53,285 bases of DNA from Mycolicibacterium sp. (lineage in GTDB: Bacteria > Actinomycetota > Actinomycetes > Mycobacteriales > Mycobacteriaceae). Shown here in pieces: positions 34,121-42,405 of the stretch. Both the position numbers and the translations under genes were made by a program. Below the pieces are notes generated by a model that saw only the letters and a list, made by a program, of their open reading frames with translations, searched no databases and was not told where the DNA came from. The stretch is taken from NCBI RefSeq assembly GCF_016462945.1, contig NZ_JAEMSG010000007.1:1-53285 (forward strand), in the 5' to 3' direction. The first letter of the stretch is position 1. Each line of letters opens with the position of its first letter.

Positions 34121-35077
34121 GTGAAGACGTGGATTGACTTCGACGAAGCGCCGGTCTTCGCGATACCGCTCACTGACGAGGTGGACGGTCTGCGGGTCCA
34201 CGAGGGAATGTTGATCGAAGGCCCGCAGGGATGGGGGGAGTTCAGCGCGCCGAGCGACTGCAGCGAGGAGCACGCGGGTCGCTGGCTGACCGCATCCATC
34301 GAGGCGGGCACGGTCGGCTGGCCAGATCCGGTCCGCGGCCGGGTACCGGTCGCAATCACAGTGCCTGCAGTAAGCCCGGTCCGCGCCCGAGAGATGGTCG
34401 CGGGCACCGCCTGCCGGACCGCGGCGGTCCGCGTCGGTGGCCCGATGGCCGAGGACGTGGCCAGAGTGGAGGCCGTTCGTGACGCCTTGGGCCCGGCAGG
34501 CGCCATCCGCTGCGACGCCGGCGGCAGCTGGGATGTCGACGCGGCGGTGACGGCGATCGAGGCGTTGGATCGGGCAGCCGGTGGGCTCCAGTTCGTCGAA
34601 CAGCCGTGCCGAACGTTGGCCGAAACCGCCCGTCTCCGAAGAAGAGTCAGCATCCCGATCGCTATCCCGATCAACGCCGACCTAGCCCGCGCGGAGCTGA
34701 GCGCGAGCGCCGATATCGCCATGGTGAACGTCGGCGCACTCGGCGGTGTGCGACGTTCCATGCGGGTGGCCGAGATGTGCGGGCTGCCCTGCGTTGTGGT
34801 GGCCTCGCTGCAGAGCAGCATCGGGATGGCCGCAGGACTCGCACTGGCCGGAGTATTGCCGGATATCGAATTCGACAGCGAATTGGCCACCGTGGGATTG
34901 CTCACCGGGGATCTGGTCAGTGCGGGCCGAACCCTGATACCGGTCGACGGCTACCTTCCGGTCGCGCCGATGCCGGCAGGTCCCGACGCGACCGGGCTCG
35001 CGCGTTTCGTGGTAACAAACCCAACGACCATCGCCCGGTGGCGCAAACGGCTCAAGGCTGCGCAACGGCACATCTAG
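34121..35077 (+). CDS. MenC-like (o-succinylbenzoate synthase family) protein lacking the catalytic lysines
   Basis: A 318-residue enolase-superfamily protein that aligns with MenC along its length: LIEGPQGWGEFSAPSDCSEEHAG, CDAGGSWDVDAA, FVEQPCRTLAE and ALGGVRRSM. Key residues are changed. The KxK catalytic pair is Ala102-Val103-Arg104, the third metal ligand (ADES in MenC) is lost (IPIN at about 182-185), and the second catalytic lysine (LKVAPLGG) is Asn203 (VNVGALGG). The first two metal ligands, Asp132 and Glu160, are kept. Normal dehydratase chemistry is therefore unlikely. GTG at 34121 has GAGG upstream; it is coupled to the MTHFR-like gene by a 10-nt gap. Confidence 0.8.
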   Translation: MKTWIDFDEAPVFAIPLTDEVDGLRVHEGMLIEGPQGWGEFSAPSDCSEEHAGRWLTASIEAGTVGWPDPVRGRVPVAITVPAVSPVRAREMVAGTACRTAAVRVGGPMAEDVARVEAVRDALGPAGAIRCDAGGSWDVDAAVTAIEALDRAAGGLQFVEQPCRTLAETARLRRRVSIPIAIPINADLARAELSASADIAMVNVGALGGVRRSMRVAEMCGLPCVVVASLQSSIGMAAGLALAGVLPDIEFDSELATVGLLTGDLVSAGRTLIPVDGYLPVAPMPAGPDATGLARFVVTNPTTIARWRKRLKAAQRHI

Positions 35078-36231
35078 TCAGCTCGTATCAGGGCCATCAG
35101 CTCGTCGTGCCCAAGCGCGGGAGACCGGTGCCCGTCGCGGCCAACCATATCGGAGTTGACGATCAGAGCGTTGAGGACAGCCTCCTCGACCGATTGCACG
35201 ACCGCCGTATAGAGGTCATCCATCCGACCCCACGGGATGAATGTCAGGTTGCCGAACTCATCGTCGTCGGCCGCGCCGGTCGGGAATGAACTGAGCAGCC
35301 CGGGGGCTGGCGCGGTCGAGAACGCCAGAAAGATGTCACCGGAGAAGTGACTCCCGGTGGTCCCGGTTCTGGCCAGCCCCAGGGGAACTCGCCGGGCGAG
35401 CGCCTTACATTGACCGGGCAGCAGTGGGGCGTCGGTGGCGATGATCGCGATCACCGAACCGGCACCGGGCGGCGCTTTTCGAAGATCGTCGGCGAACCAA
35501 CTGCCTGCCAACGGGTTATCGTCGCACAGTTGCGTGCCGACTCGATTGCCGGCGACCGTCAGTTCTTCTCGGGTTCCGAAATTGGCCTGGACGAAGGCCG
35601 CGACAGTGAAGGTATGTGACCCGTGGCGTACCAGCCGTGACGACGTACCGTTTCCGCCCTTGAACTCGTAGCAGTTCATTCCCGTGCCGCCGCCGACCGA
35701 GCCTTCTTCGACCGGTCCGCCGGTGGCGGCGTCAAGGGCCTGCTCGGCATGCTCGGGGCGGACGTGGCCGCCGTTGATGTCGTTGAGGTAGCCGTCCCAG
35801 GTCTCGGCGCACACCGGCAGTAGCCACTGCCGGCCCAGGAGCGGATTCACCCGATTGACCCACGAGATCACCCCGGTATGACAGGCCCCAATGGCGTGGG
35901 TGTTGGACAGCACGATCGGCAGATTGAATGCACCGGACTCCTCGATCCAGGTGGTGCCGGTCATTTCGCCGTTGCCGTTGAGCGAGTACCAGCCGGCCGC
36001 GCAGGGCTGGCCGATACCCGCTCGTCCGCGCGGCAGGATCGCCGTCACGCCGGTGCGTACCGGTCCGCGTCCGAGCGTCAACGCACCCTGGCCGGATATC
36101 AGTGTCGCCACCCCCACCTCGAGACCGCCGACATCGGTGATCGCGTTGAGTGGCCCCGGGTCGCCGCCCGGCGCAATACCCAGAGCTCGTGCGCGCGGCC
36201 GTCCGTCTGCGGTGTGCGACTGTGCAGCCAT
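35074..36231 (-). CDS. P1/S58 family peptidase (DmpA/BapA-like aminopeptidase)
   Basis: A 385-residue Ntn-type self-processing peptidase. GVEVG-type N-terminal strands (TDVGGLEVGVATL), the GSVGGGTGMNCYEFKGG segment (about 177-193) and the autocleavage site GAG|SVIAIIATDAPL are typical; Ser259 would become the N-terminal nucleophile of the small chain. Relatives remove N-terminal D- or beta-amino acids from peptides. Two adjacent ATGs (36234, 36231) are possible. No Shine-Dalgarno is seen, so it probably relies on coupling to the small membrane gene 8 nt upstream. It overlaps the convergent MenC-like gene by 4 nt. Confidence 0.85.
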   Translation of the reverse strand: MAAQSHTADGRPRARALGIAPGGDPGPLNAITDVGGLEVGVATLISGQGALTLGRGPVRTGVTAILPRGRAGIGQPCAAGWYSLNGNGEMTGTTWIEESGAFNLPIVLSNTHAIGACHTGVISWVNRVNPLLGRQWLLPVCAETWDGYLNDINGGHVRPEHAEQALDAATGGPVEEGSVGGGTGMNCYEFKGGNGTSSRLVRHGSHTFTVAAFVQANFGTREELTVAGNRVGTQLCDDNPLAGSWFADDLRKAPPGAGSVIAIIATDAPLLPGQCKALARRVPLGLARTGTTGSHFSGDIFLAFSTAPAPGLLSSFPTGAADDDEFGNLTFIPWGRMDDLYTAVVQSVEEAVLNALIVNSDMVGRDGHRSPALGHDELMALIRAD

Positions 36232-36242
36232 CATCGGGGAGG

Positions 36243-36434
36243 TCAGCGACGCCGCCAGCCGGCGATGGCGAGCCCGAGGCCGGCCAGCGCGATGATGGGT
36301 CCAAGCACCGTCCACGTTGTGGTGTTACTCATGAAGCTGCCCTGCACCTTGCCCACCCCCTGCAGGGTGAACAGCACGCCGAACAGCACCATCAGGACAC
36401 CGAGGACACGCATCGCATTCCGCATAGCGCTCAT
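36243..36434 (-). CDS. Small two-helix membrane protein
   Basis: A 63-residue protein with two hydrophobic helices (about 8-27 and 40-58) separated by the short loop QGSFMSNTTTW, and a basic WRRR tail. GAGG lies 4 nt before the ATG at 36434; a second ATG at 36425 is possible. It sits between MOSC and the P1 peptidase in a tight leftward run (6 and 8 nt gaps). No known family function. Confidence 0.6.
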   Translation of the reverse strand: MSAMRNAMRVLGVLMVLFGVLFTLQGVGKVQGSFMSNTTTWTVLGPIIALAGLGLAIAGWRRR

Positions 36435-36440
36435 CTTGCC

Positions 36441-37409
36441 TCAGCGGGGCAGCGTTGCCGATACCGCGCGCATTACGGTGCGCTTGAACGTACCGACCGC
36501 CGAATCCACGGCGGATGCGAACGCGGAGCGGTTCGGTGGTGCAAGAGTGAGGATGTCGCCTTCCGCAATGCGTCCAGGCGTGACCACCGTTCCATAGACC
36601 CCGAGGCACCGACGAGCGTTCGCGGCGATGGTCCGGGTGATCTCCGGGTCGCGCATGATGTCGGCCTGTTCATGGGACGGCATCACACATCGGATAGTGG
36701 GGATGAGCGGAGCGAAACCGGCCTGCGGTGCGTGCAGCATGCCGCCGCACCAGTCCAATTCCGGGTGAGCGGCCGAACTTGGCGAGTTGACGACGATCGT
36801 CGGCCGGAACCGTCGAACGTCAAAGTCGGAATCCGGGGCCAGGGCTGCCATCGTCTGTAACGCCTGCTCGGTCAGGATGTGGATGGGGTACGCATCGACA
36901 TAGCTGCCGACCGGGGTGGCGTACCGGGTGATCTCCGCCAGCTTGCGCACCGGGAACATCGACAGGTCCGGAAGTGGTTCCTCGGGGCCGAGTCCGAAAA
37001 TGGTGCGTAAGTCACTCTGCGTCGCGGTCGCTGCGCGGTACTGCTCGCGATCGGTCATCGGGGGCAGTGGACGGAGCTCGACATCGGTATCGAGATAGGC
37101 CGACAGTGTCCGGTGGATGGCAGGGTCCGCGCTGGACATCTCCTGGCCGTCGGGGAAGCCGATGGTCACTTCGGGCGCGTTGCCCGGTCCGGCGTCGGGT
37201 TGCGGCTCGGTGGCGTAGCGCGCGGTGCACCAGAGCAGGCCAGGCAGCCGTTTGGCGCCGGTGGTGGAGTTCAGTTCAAGGTCACGGACCGCCCAGGTCC
37301 GGTCGGCGTGCAGGCCCAGCGCGCCGATGCGTGCCGTGGAAACCCGGGCGCCCGCCATCGACTTGACCGGATATCGCCAGATCTCCGTGATACGACCGGC
37401 ATCTCCCAT
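36441..37409 (-). CDS. MOSC domain-containing protein
   Basis: A 322-residue protein. The N-terminal MOSC_N beta barrel starts ITEIWRYPVKSMAGARV and the MOSC domain follows (about 150-300), with the conserved cysteine in PLIPTIRCVMPS (about residue 243). MOSC proteins bind molybdenum cofactor or transfer sulfur; YcbX and mARC relatives reduce N-hydroxylated compounds. No partner ferredoxin is fused here. ATG at 37409. It heads the run MOSC - small membrane protein - P1 peptidase. Confidence 0.82.
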   Translation of the reverse strand: MGDAGRITEIWRYPVKSMAGARVSTARIGALGLHADRTWAVRDLELNSTTGAKRLPGLLWCTARYATEPQPDAGPGNAPEVTIGFPDGQEMSSADPAIHRTLSAYLDTDVELRPLPPMTDREQYRAATATQSDLRTIFGLGPEEPLPDLSMFPVRKLAEITRYATPVGSYVDAYPIHILTEQALQTMAALAPDSDFDVRRFRPTIVVNSPSSAAHPELDWCGGMLHAPQAGFAPLIPTIRCVMPSHEQADIMRDPEITRTIAANARRCLGVYGTVVTPGRIAEGDILTLAPPNRSAFASAVDSAVGTFKRTVMRAVSATLPR

Positions 37410-37541
37410 GTCACCAGACAGTACCGAACCCCGCTGTCCCCGGCGCGGAAGCTGGTTTTGTCACTCACCGTCGCAGGTGCGACTATTGGAGCGGCGACTC
37501 AACAGCCACTCAGCAGCACGGAAGGCACCGGGACCAGAGCG

Positions 37542-38465
37542 ATGTACGACCAAGTCAGCGAATCCGACACCAGCGCAGACACTCAGGATCCGGGATACCG
37601 TCTCGACCCGGTACTGGCCCGGAGCTGGCTGCTGGTCAACGGGGCCCAATACGACAAGTTCGCTCCGGCCGCCAGTTCCAAGGCTGACATCGTGGTACTC
37701 GACATTGAGGACGCGGTAGCCCCGACGGGCAAGGATGCCGCCCGGGAGAATGTGGTGCGCTGGCTGGCCGCCGGCCACAACGACTGGGTGCGGGTGAACG
37801 GGTTCGGCACCCAGTTCTGGGCCGACGATCTGGCCATGCTGGCCCAAACCTCGGTCGGCGGAGTGATGCTGGCGATGGTGGAGTCGGTCGACCACGTGAC
37901 CGAGACCGCCAAACTACTGCCCGACATTCCGATCGTGGCGCTCGTCGAGACGGCGCGCGGATTGGAACGGATCGCCGATATCGCCGCGACCAAGGGTACC
38001 TTCCGATTGGCGTTCGGCATCGGCGACTTCCGCCGCGACACCGGTTTCGGCGAGCATCCGACCACCCTGGCTTACGCGCGGTCACGGTTCACCATCGCGG
38101 CAAAAGCGGCCAGCCTGCCGGGTGCGATCGACGGGCCGACGGTGGGCTCCAGCGCACTGAAGCTCAGCGAGGCCACTGCGGTGTCGACGGAGTTCGGAAT
38201 GACCGGGAAGATCTGCCTGACTCCGGATCAGTGCGCAACCGTGAACGAGGGACTGTCGCCGTCCCAGGAGGAGATCACCTGGGCGCTGGAGTTCTTCGCC
38301 GAGTATGAAAGCGATGGCGGCGAGATCCGCAATGGCTCAGACCTGCCGCGCATCGCCCGTGGCCACAAGATTCTCAACCTGGCCCGCGCCTACGGGATCA
38401 AGGTGTCGGAGTTCGACGACCAGGACGTACACGCATCGGCGCCCTCGGACACCTACCACTACTGA
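37542..38465 (+). CDS. CitE-like HpcH/HpaI aldolase (acyl-CoA lyase family)
   Basis: A 307-residue TIM-barrel protein. VVLDIEDAVAPTGKDAARENV (about 50-70) includes the acidic metal-binding loop, VRVNGFGT carries the conserved Arg, and ALVETARGLERI (about 138-149) and GDFRRDTG complete the Mg2+/CoA site. Such proteins cleave or form malyl-, citramalyl- or beta-hydroxyacyl-CoA esters. The GDFRRDTG loop differs from the LGxxDL loop of typical CitE, so the substrate is open. The ATG at 37542 is the first sensible start; the frame is open for 143 codons upstream but those overlap the MOSC gene antisense. The 132-nt gap before it shows no clear operator. Confidence 0.78.
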   Translation: MYDQVSESDTSADTQDPGYRLDPVLARSWLLVNGAQYDKFAPAASSKADIVVLDIEDAVAPTGKDAARENVVRWLAAGHNDWVRVNGFGTQFWADDLAMLAQTSVGGVMLAMVESVDHVTETAKLLPDIPIVALVETARGLERIADIAATKGTFRLAFGIGDFRRDTGFGEHPTTLAYARSRFTIAAKAASLPGAIDGPTVGSSALKLSEATAVSTEFGMTGKICLTPDQCATVNEGLSPSQEEITWALEFFAEYESDGGEIRNGSDLPRIARGHKILNLARAYGIKVSEFDDQDVHASAPSDTYHY

Positions 38466-38483
38466 GTTAAGCAAGTACTGGGT

Positions 38484-40025
38484 TCAGCCACCGGCGGCGA
38501 TCAGCTCCGCCGCCTTCTCGCCGATCACCACGACGGGGGCGTGGGTGTGTCCGCGGATGATGCTGGGCATCACCGACGCGTCAGCGATCCGAAGACCGTG
38601 CACTCCTCGCACCTTCAACTGCGGGTCTACGACGCTGCGGTCGTCGCGACCCATCCGCGCCGTGCCGACCGGGTGATAGAGCGTGTGCGAACACGTGTCC
38701 AGCGCGCGCTCGAACGTCTCGTCGTTGAGTGCGGTGGCGTGAAGCGGGCGGGCGATCTTGCCCACGACGCCCTTGAGCGCCGGCGAACCGGCGATGGTGG
38801 CGGTCACCCGTAGACCGGCCATCATCGCTTCGCGGTCGACGCCGTCCGGATCGGACAGATAGCGCGGGTCGATGATCGGTTTGGCCAACGGATCGGGGGA
38901 GCGCAGCGTCACCGAACCGCTGCTGCGGGGCTTGAGCAGAACCGGGCCGGTAGCGATGGCATGGCCGTACGGATCGCCGAGCCCTTCTTCGAAGAATGGC
39001 GCCGGTGCCCAGATCAGCTCAAGGTCCGGCAGGTCGAGTTCAGGACGGCTGCGCACGAACCCGTACGCCTCACCGACATTGGACGTCAGCATGCCGCGCC
39101 TGCGCAGCAGATAGTTGAGCAACTGCTTGGGCTTCTCGGCATCGAACAGGCTGTCGGCAGGCACATCGAAACCTAAAGTAGCGACGAGGTGGTCGAGGAG
39201 GTTCTTGCCGACTTCCGGCGCATGATGGGTGACGCCGATGCCGAACTCCGCCAACTCTTTTTCATCGCCGATTCCCGAGAGCATCAGCAGTTGCGGAGTA
39301 TTGACCGCGCCCGCGCACAGCACCACCTCACGCGCGGCCCGCACCGTCTGCCGACGCCCGGTGGCGTCGTCGAACTCGACACCGACCGCGCGGGTGCCCT
39401 CAAAGATCACCCGCCGCACCGTCGAGTTGGTCAGCAGCGTCAGGTTTGAGCGATACAGCACCGGCTTGAGATAGGCATCGGCACAACTCCACCGAGCGCC
39501 GCGGCGCTGGGTCACGGCGGTTTCACAGAAGCTGTCAAGTGCTGGACGGTCCGGGGCGCTCACCCGGTAGCCGGACTGCTCGGCGGCGCGCAACCATGCC
39601 GCTGTCGACGATCGGGGGCTGCGCTGAGGTGAGATCACCAGCGCTGAATTCTCAACTCGGTCGAAGTACGTCCGCAGATGGGCGTAATCCCAGTCGTCGC
39701 CGGCGTGCTGGGCCCACTCGTCATAATCCTCGGGGAATCCGGGTACCCACATCATCGCGTTCATCGACGACGATCCGCCGAGGACCTTGCCTCGCGGCCA
39801 GTAGATTTCGCGCCCGGCGACCTCTTTCTGTGGCTCGGTCAGATAGTCCCAGTCCAGGGGACTGCGGAACAACTTGGAGAACGCGGCCGGGATGTGGACG
39901 AACTTTTCTTTGTCCATCGGACCCGCCTCGAGCACCACGACATTGGTGCCCGGGTCGGCACTGAGTCGGTTGGCGACGACACAACCGGCCGATCCGGTGC
40001 CCACCACGACGTAGTCACACTGCAT
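38484..40025 (-). CDS. GMC family FAD-dependent oxidoreductase (Rv1279-like, choline dehydrogenase-like)
   Basis: A 513-residue flavoprotein. The FAD-binding motif is VVVGTGSAGCVVANRLS (6-22), the GMC signature 1 is RGKVLGGSSSMNAMMW, signature 2 is GAVNTPQLLMLSGIG, and the C-terminal active-site His is in HTLYHPVGTARMG. It oxidises an alcohol group; it closely resembles Rv1279, whose substrate is unsettled. ATG at 40025 with a leaderless-type -10. The divergent alcohol dehydrogenase gene starts 46 nt away, and the two could act on the same alcohol or aldehyde. Confidence 0.88.
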   Translation of the reverse strand: MQCDYVVVGTGSAGCVVANRLSADPGTNVVVLEAGPMDKEKFVHIPAAFSKLFRSPLDWDYLTEPQKEVAGREIYWPRGKVLGGSSSMNAMMWVPGFPEDYDEWAQHAGDDWDYAHLRTYFDRVENSALVISPQRSPRSSTAAWLRAAEQSGYRVSAPDRPALDSFCETAVTQRRGARWSCADAYLKPVLYRSNLTLLTNSTVRRVIFEGTRAVGVEFDDATGRRQTVRAAREVVLCAGAVNTPQLLMLSGIGDEKELAEFGIGVTHHAPEVGKNLLDHLVATLGFDVPADSLFDAEKPKQLLNYLLRRRGMLTSNVGEAYGFVRSRPELDLPDLELIWAPAPFFEEGLGDPYGHAIATGPVLLKPRSSGSVTLRSPDPLAKPIIDPRYLSDPDGVDREAMMAGLRVTATIAGSPALKGVVGKIARPLHATALNDETFERALDTCSHTLYHPVGTARMGRDDRSVVDPQLKVRGVHGLRIADASVMPSIIRGHTHAPVVVIGEKAAELIAAGG

Positions 40026-40031
40026 CGGCGC

Positions 40032-40037
40032 AGTATA
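40032..40037 (-). promoter_or_regulatory. -10 box for the leaderless GMC gene
   Basis: TATACT on the minus strand ends exactly 6 nt before the ATG at 40025, with no Shine-Dalgarno between. Confidence 0.6.
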
Positions 40038-40071
40038 GGCAGGGCAACAGCAGACCACAGCAAGGAGTGCC

Positions 40072-41001
40072 ATGCGCGCTGTGAGGGCTATCGGCGGCGA
40101 GCCCAGCGTTATCGAGGTCGAGGAACCGGGCGGCGACTGGACTTTGCTCGACGTCGGCGCGGTTGGCATCTGCGGGAGCGACCTAACGCTGCTCAAATGG
40201 AACCTGCCGGTGACGCTGGGCCACGAGATCGCCGGCACCATCGGGGGCCGGGCCTACTGCGTGGAGCCGACGGTGCGGTGCGGCGACTGCGACCAGTGCC
40301 GGATGGGGGCGACTCATCGATGCCGAGGGTCCGCACCGCACGGGATCATCGGCGCGGCATTCGATGGAGGACTGGCCGACCGGGTTCGGGTGCCGCAGGA
40401 GTGTCTGGTGCCGCTACCGGTCGGACTTCCGGTGTCCGATGCCTCACTCATCGAACCGTTAGCGGTGAGTTGGCATGCGCTGCAGAAGGTTTCGGCTGTG
40501 CCGGGGGAGCGAGTCCTCGTTGTTGGCGGAGGCAGTATCGGCCTGCTCGCAGTGGCAGCGGCGCGCGCACTGGGACTCGATGTCGATCTGGAGGCTCGTC
40601 ATGACCATCAACGTGCGGCCGGGGAGCGATTCGGCGCCGGCACGCCGCACGGGGAGTACGAGGTGCTGGTCGAGGCCGCCGGCACCGACTCAGCATTGGC
40701 CAGCTGCGTGCGACAGGCTGCGCCTGGTGCGCGCATCGCGATGGCCGGTTTCACCCAGGGCGACCGGCGGGTACCGGGTATGGGGTTCCTGATGAACGAA
40801 CTGACGATGGTCGGGTGCAGTTGCTACGACAACGCCTCTGGCGGCCACGAGTTCACCCGGGCGGCCGCGGTGCTGGCCGCTGATCCGGAGATCGCGGCGA
40901 CGGTCATCACCCACCGCTTCCCGCTGTCGGATGCGCCAGAGGCATTCCGGGTGGCCACCGACCGGGCCAGCGGTGCGATCAAGGTCGTGCTGGAGCCCTG
41001 A
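40072..41001 (+). CDS. Zinc-dependent medium-chain alcohol dehydrogenase
   Basis: A 309-residue MDR enzyme, somewhat short for the family (about 340). Catalytic-zinc residues are in GICGSDLTLL (about 33-42) and LGHEIAG. The structural-zinc lobe has four cysteines in VRCGDCDQCRMGATHRC (about 66-82). The NAD(P) motif is VVGGGSIGLLAVAAARALG (about 148-166). The nucleotide-binding domain is compact. AAGGAG precedes the ATG by 5 nt. It diverges from the GMC oxidoreductase; substrate unknown. Confidence 0.85.
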   Translation: MRAVRAIGGEPSVIEVEEPGGDWTLLDVGAVGICGSDLTLLKWNLPVTLGHEIAGTIGGRAYCVEPTVRCGDCDQCRMGATHRCRGSAPHGIIGAAFDGGLADRVRVPQECLVPLPVGLPVSDASLIEPLAVSWHALQKVSAVPGERVLVVGGGSIGLLAVAAARALGLDVDLEARHDHQRAAGERFGAGTPHGEYEVLVEAAGTDSALASCVRQAAPGARIAMAGFTQGDRRVPGMGFLMNELTMVGCSCYDNASGGHEFTRAAAVLAADPEIAATVITHRFPLSDAPEAFRVATDRASGAIKVVLEP

Positions 41002-41012
41002 CTCCGAACCGG

Positions 41013-41969
41013 CTAACCGGCCACCGCCAGTTGATCCTCGGTGTGGAACTGCTCCTCGAGGGTCTCCGGTGAGGCGTCGCGATCGATCAGCCTCAGGTCG
41101 GCGCCGCGGGCAGATTCGATGGCGCCCAGCCGACGGGTCAGTTTGTCGGCGGCGTAGGCAGCCAATTCCTCGGGGTCGATACCGAACGGAGGATTGCCGC
41201 CGAACTGCTCGGTGCCGGATTCGACACTGCCCAGCGCCAGCGGCATCAGTTCGCCCATCCGCTCCTGGACCACCTGCCAGTTGGCATCGTCGGCGGCGAC
41301 GTGGCGGCGGCAGGTGAAGGTTCCCCAGGCCATATGCCGGCGCTCGTCGTCGCCGATGTGCTTGATAATCTTCTGCATACCCGGCAGGATTCGGCGGCTG
41401 TTGCACACCTTGTTCCAGCCGTAGTACCCGGTCAGTGCCAGGCAACCCTCGACCACGTGGTTGTAGGTCACCGAGGCCCGGATCTGGTTGGCTGGGCCGG
41501 GATCCATCGTCAGTGCGTAGAGGCTGTCGGGCAGTTCCTTGGTGAAGATCTGCGACAGGGGCTCGTTGGACTCGACGAACTCGTGCAGGTCGGTCGACAC
41601 GCCCACGGCGTCGAACCACAGCCGGAAGGCCAGGGCATGTTTGGCCTCCTCGTAGACAAACTGGGTTAGGTACATCTCGTCGGCGAAGCGCCCTTCGGCG
41701 GCCATCGCGGCCACGAACGGCTGCATATCCTGAGTCACCGACTCCTCGCCGGCCAGGAATTGCGCGGCCAGCATGGTGGTGTACTCGCGCTCGCTATCGG
41801 TCATATCCGCGAAATCTTTCGCGTCCTGGGACATATCGATATCAGAGGGGTTCCAGTGTTTGGCATTGCCCTTGAGGAACAGTCGCATCGGGAAGGATTC
41901 CTGACTCAGCCCCCCGGCGCCGAGGGAGGCGTAGCCGGTCCGCTTGCCGTGTTCGATAGTGCGCGTCAT
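41013..41969 (-). CDS. R2-like ligand-binding oxidase (R2lox, Rv0233 type)
   Basis: A 318-residue ferritin-like di-metal (Mn/Fe) oxidase, annotated in some genomes as NrdB. Metal ligands: Glu75 (AGEESV), Glu108 and His111 (YEEAKHA), Glu174 (NHVVEG), Glu209 and His212 (DDERRH). Val78 and Tyr169 occupy the positions that form the Tyr-Val ether crosslink in Rv0233. R2lox binds a long-chain fatty acid and is thought to oxidise hydrocarbons rather than make deoxyribonucleotides. ATG at 41969 has a leaderless -10. Tandem repeats upstream suggest regulation. Confidence 0.93.
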   Translation of the reverse strand: MTRTIEHGKRTGYASLGAGGLSQESFPMRLFLKGNAKHWNPSDIDMSQDAKDFADMTDSEREYTTMLAAQFLAGEESVTQDMQPFVAAMAAEGRFADEMYLTQFVYEEAKHALAFRLWFDAVGVSTDLHEFVESNEPLSQIFTKELPDSLYALTMDPGPANQIRASVTYNHVVEGCLALTGYYGWNKVCNSRRILPGMQKIIKHIGDDERRHMAWGTFTCRRHVAADDANWQVVQERMGELMPLALGSVESGTEQFGGNPPFGIDPEELAAYAADKLTRRLGAIESARGADLRLIDRDASPETLEEQFHTEDQLAVAG

Positions 41970-41975
41970 GCTCGT

Positions 41976-42024
41976 ATCATAGAACCGGTATCCCGGACGC
42001 GATCATAGAACCGGTTTCCCGGAC
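41976..42024. repeat. Tandem operator-like repeats upstream of R2lox
   Basis: Two 23-nt copies, 41976-41998 and 42002-42024 (26-nt period), differ at one base. Each holds TAGAACCGGT followed by a variable A/T and TCCCGGAC. Copy 2 has the palindrome AACCGGTT and fits TnnAACnnGTTnnA (the KstR pattern) except for its last base. On the minus strand each ends in TATGAT; the proximal TATGAT (41976-41981) lies 6 nt before the R2lox ATG and is the likely -10. Confidence 0.7.
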
Positions 42025-42038
42025 AGGTCCGGCAGACG

Positions 42039-42052
42039 GGAACTAAAGTTCC
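42039..42052. promoter_or_regulatory. Perfect 14-bp palindrome (operator candidate)
   Basis: GGAACTAAAGTTCC is a perfect inverted repeat 6 nt before the ATG at 42059, in the gap shared with R2lox. Such sites are typical of TetR- or MarR-like repressors; no regulator gene lies adjacent. Confidence 0.5.
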
Positions 42053-42058
42053 GAAACT

Positions 42059-42397
42059 ATGACAGCCCGGCCGAGTCCCGTCCGCCTGCGTGATGAGTCC
42101 GTCAGCATGCGCCGGCTCAGCCGACGGTTTGCCACGGTGGGTGTGGACATCCCGGCGGGGCGACTTCGCGAGATAGCCGACGGATATCCGGCCACCGACT
42201 CCGAAGTCGTCGATATGGGCTTCGCTCTCGTCACAACGGCCAGCCTGTCGGATGAGCGGCGCGTGAAACGTGGCCGGACGCGTCGCCGCCTGCTGCACTG
42301 GCTCATGGTGGCGGGTGCAATTCTTATCGCCCTGAACCTGCTGGCATGCATGGGCTTCGTGCTGTTTCTTCTGGCCCAGCATCCCCAAACGTACTGA
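42059..42397 (+). CDS. Small single-helix membrane protein, divergent from R2lox
   Basis: A 112-residue protein. A basic N-terminal cytosolic region with RLSRRFATVGVDIPAG is followed by one transmembrane helix (about 82-105, HWLMVAGAILIALNLLACMGFVLF) and a short tail. No known family is recognised. Start ATG at 42059 lacks a good ribosome-binding site. It shares the promoter gap, with its repeats and palindrome, with R2lox. Confidence 0.6.
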   Translation: MTARPSPVRLRDESVSMRRLSRRFATVGVDIPAGRLREIADGYPATDSEVVDMGFALVTTASLSDERRVKRGRTRRRLLHWLMVAGAILIALNLLACMGFVLFLLAQHPQTY

Positions 42398-42405
42398 GCC
42401 GCGTT

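Noticed and set aside
33193..34905. A 570-codon open frame on the minus strand.
   Set aside because: It is antisense to the MTHFR-like and MenC-like genes, is rich in Ser/Arg/Ala and has no recognisable domain; typical of high-GC shadow frames.
37113..37541. N-terminal extension of the CitE-like protein with a signal-peptide-like stretch.
   Set aside because: The hydrophobic run (LVLSLTVAGATIGA) has no usable start codon before it and overlaps the MOSC gene antisense; CitE-family proteins are cytosolic and align from the ATG at 37542.
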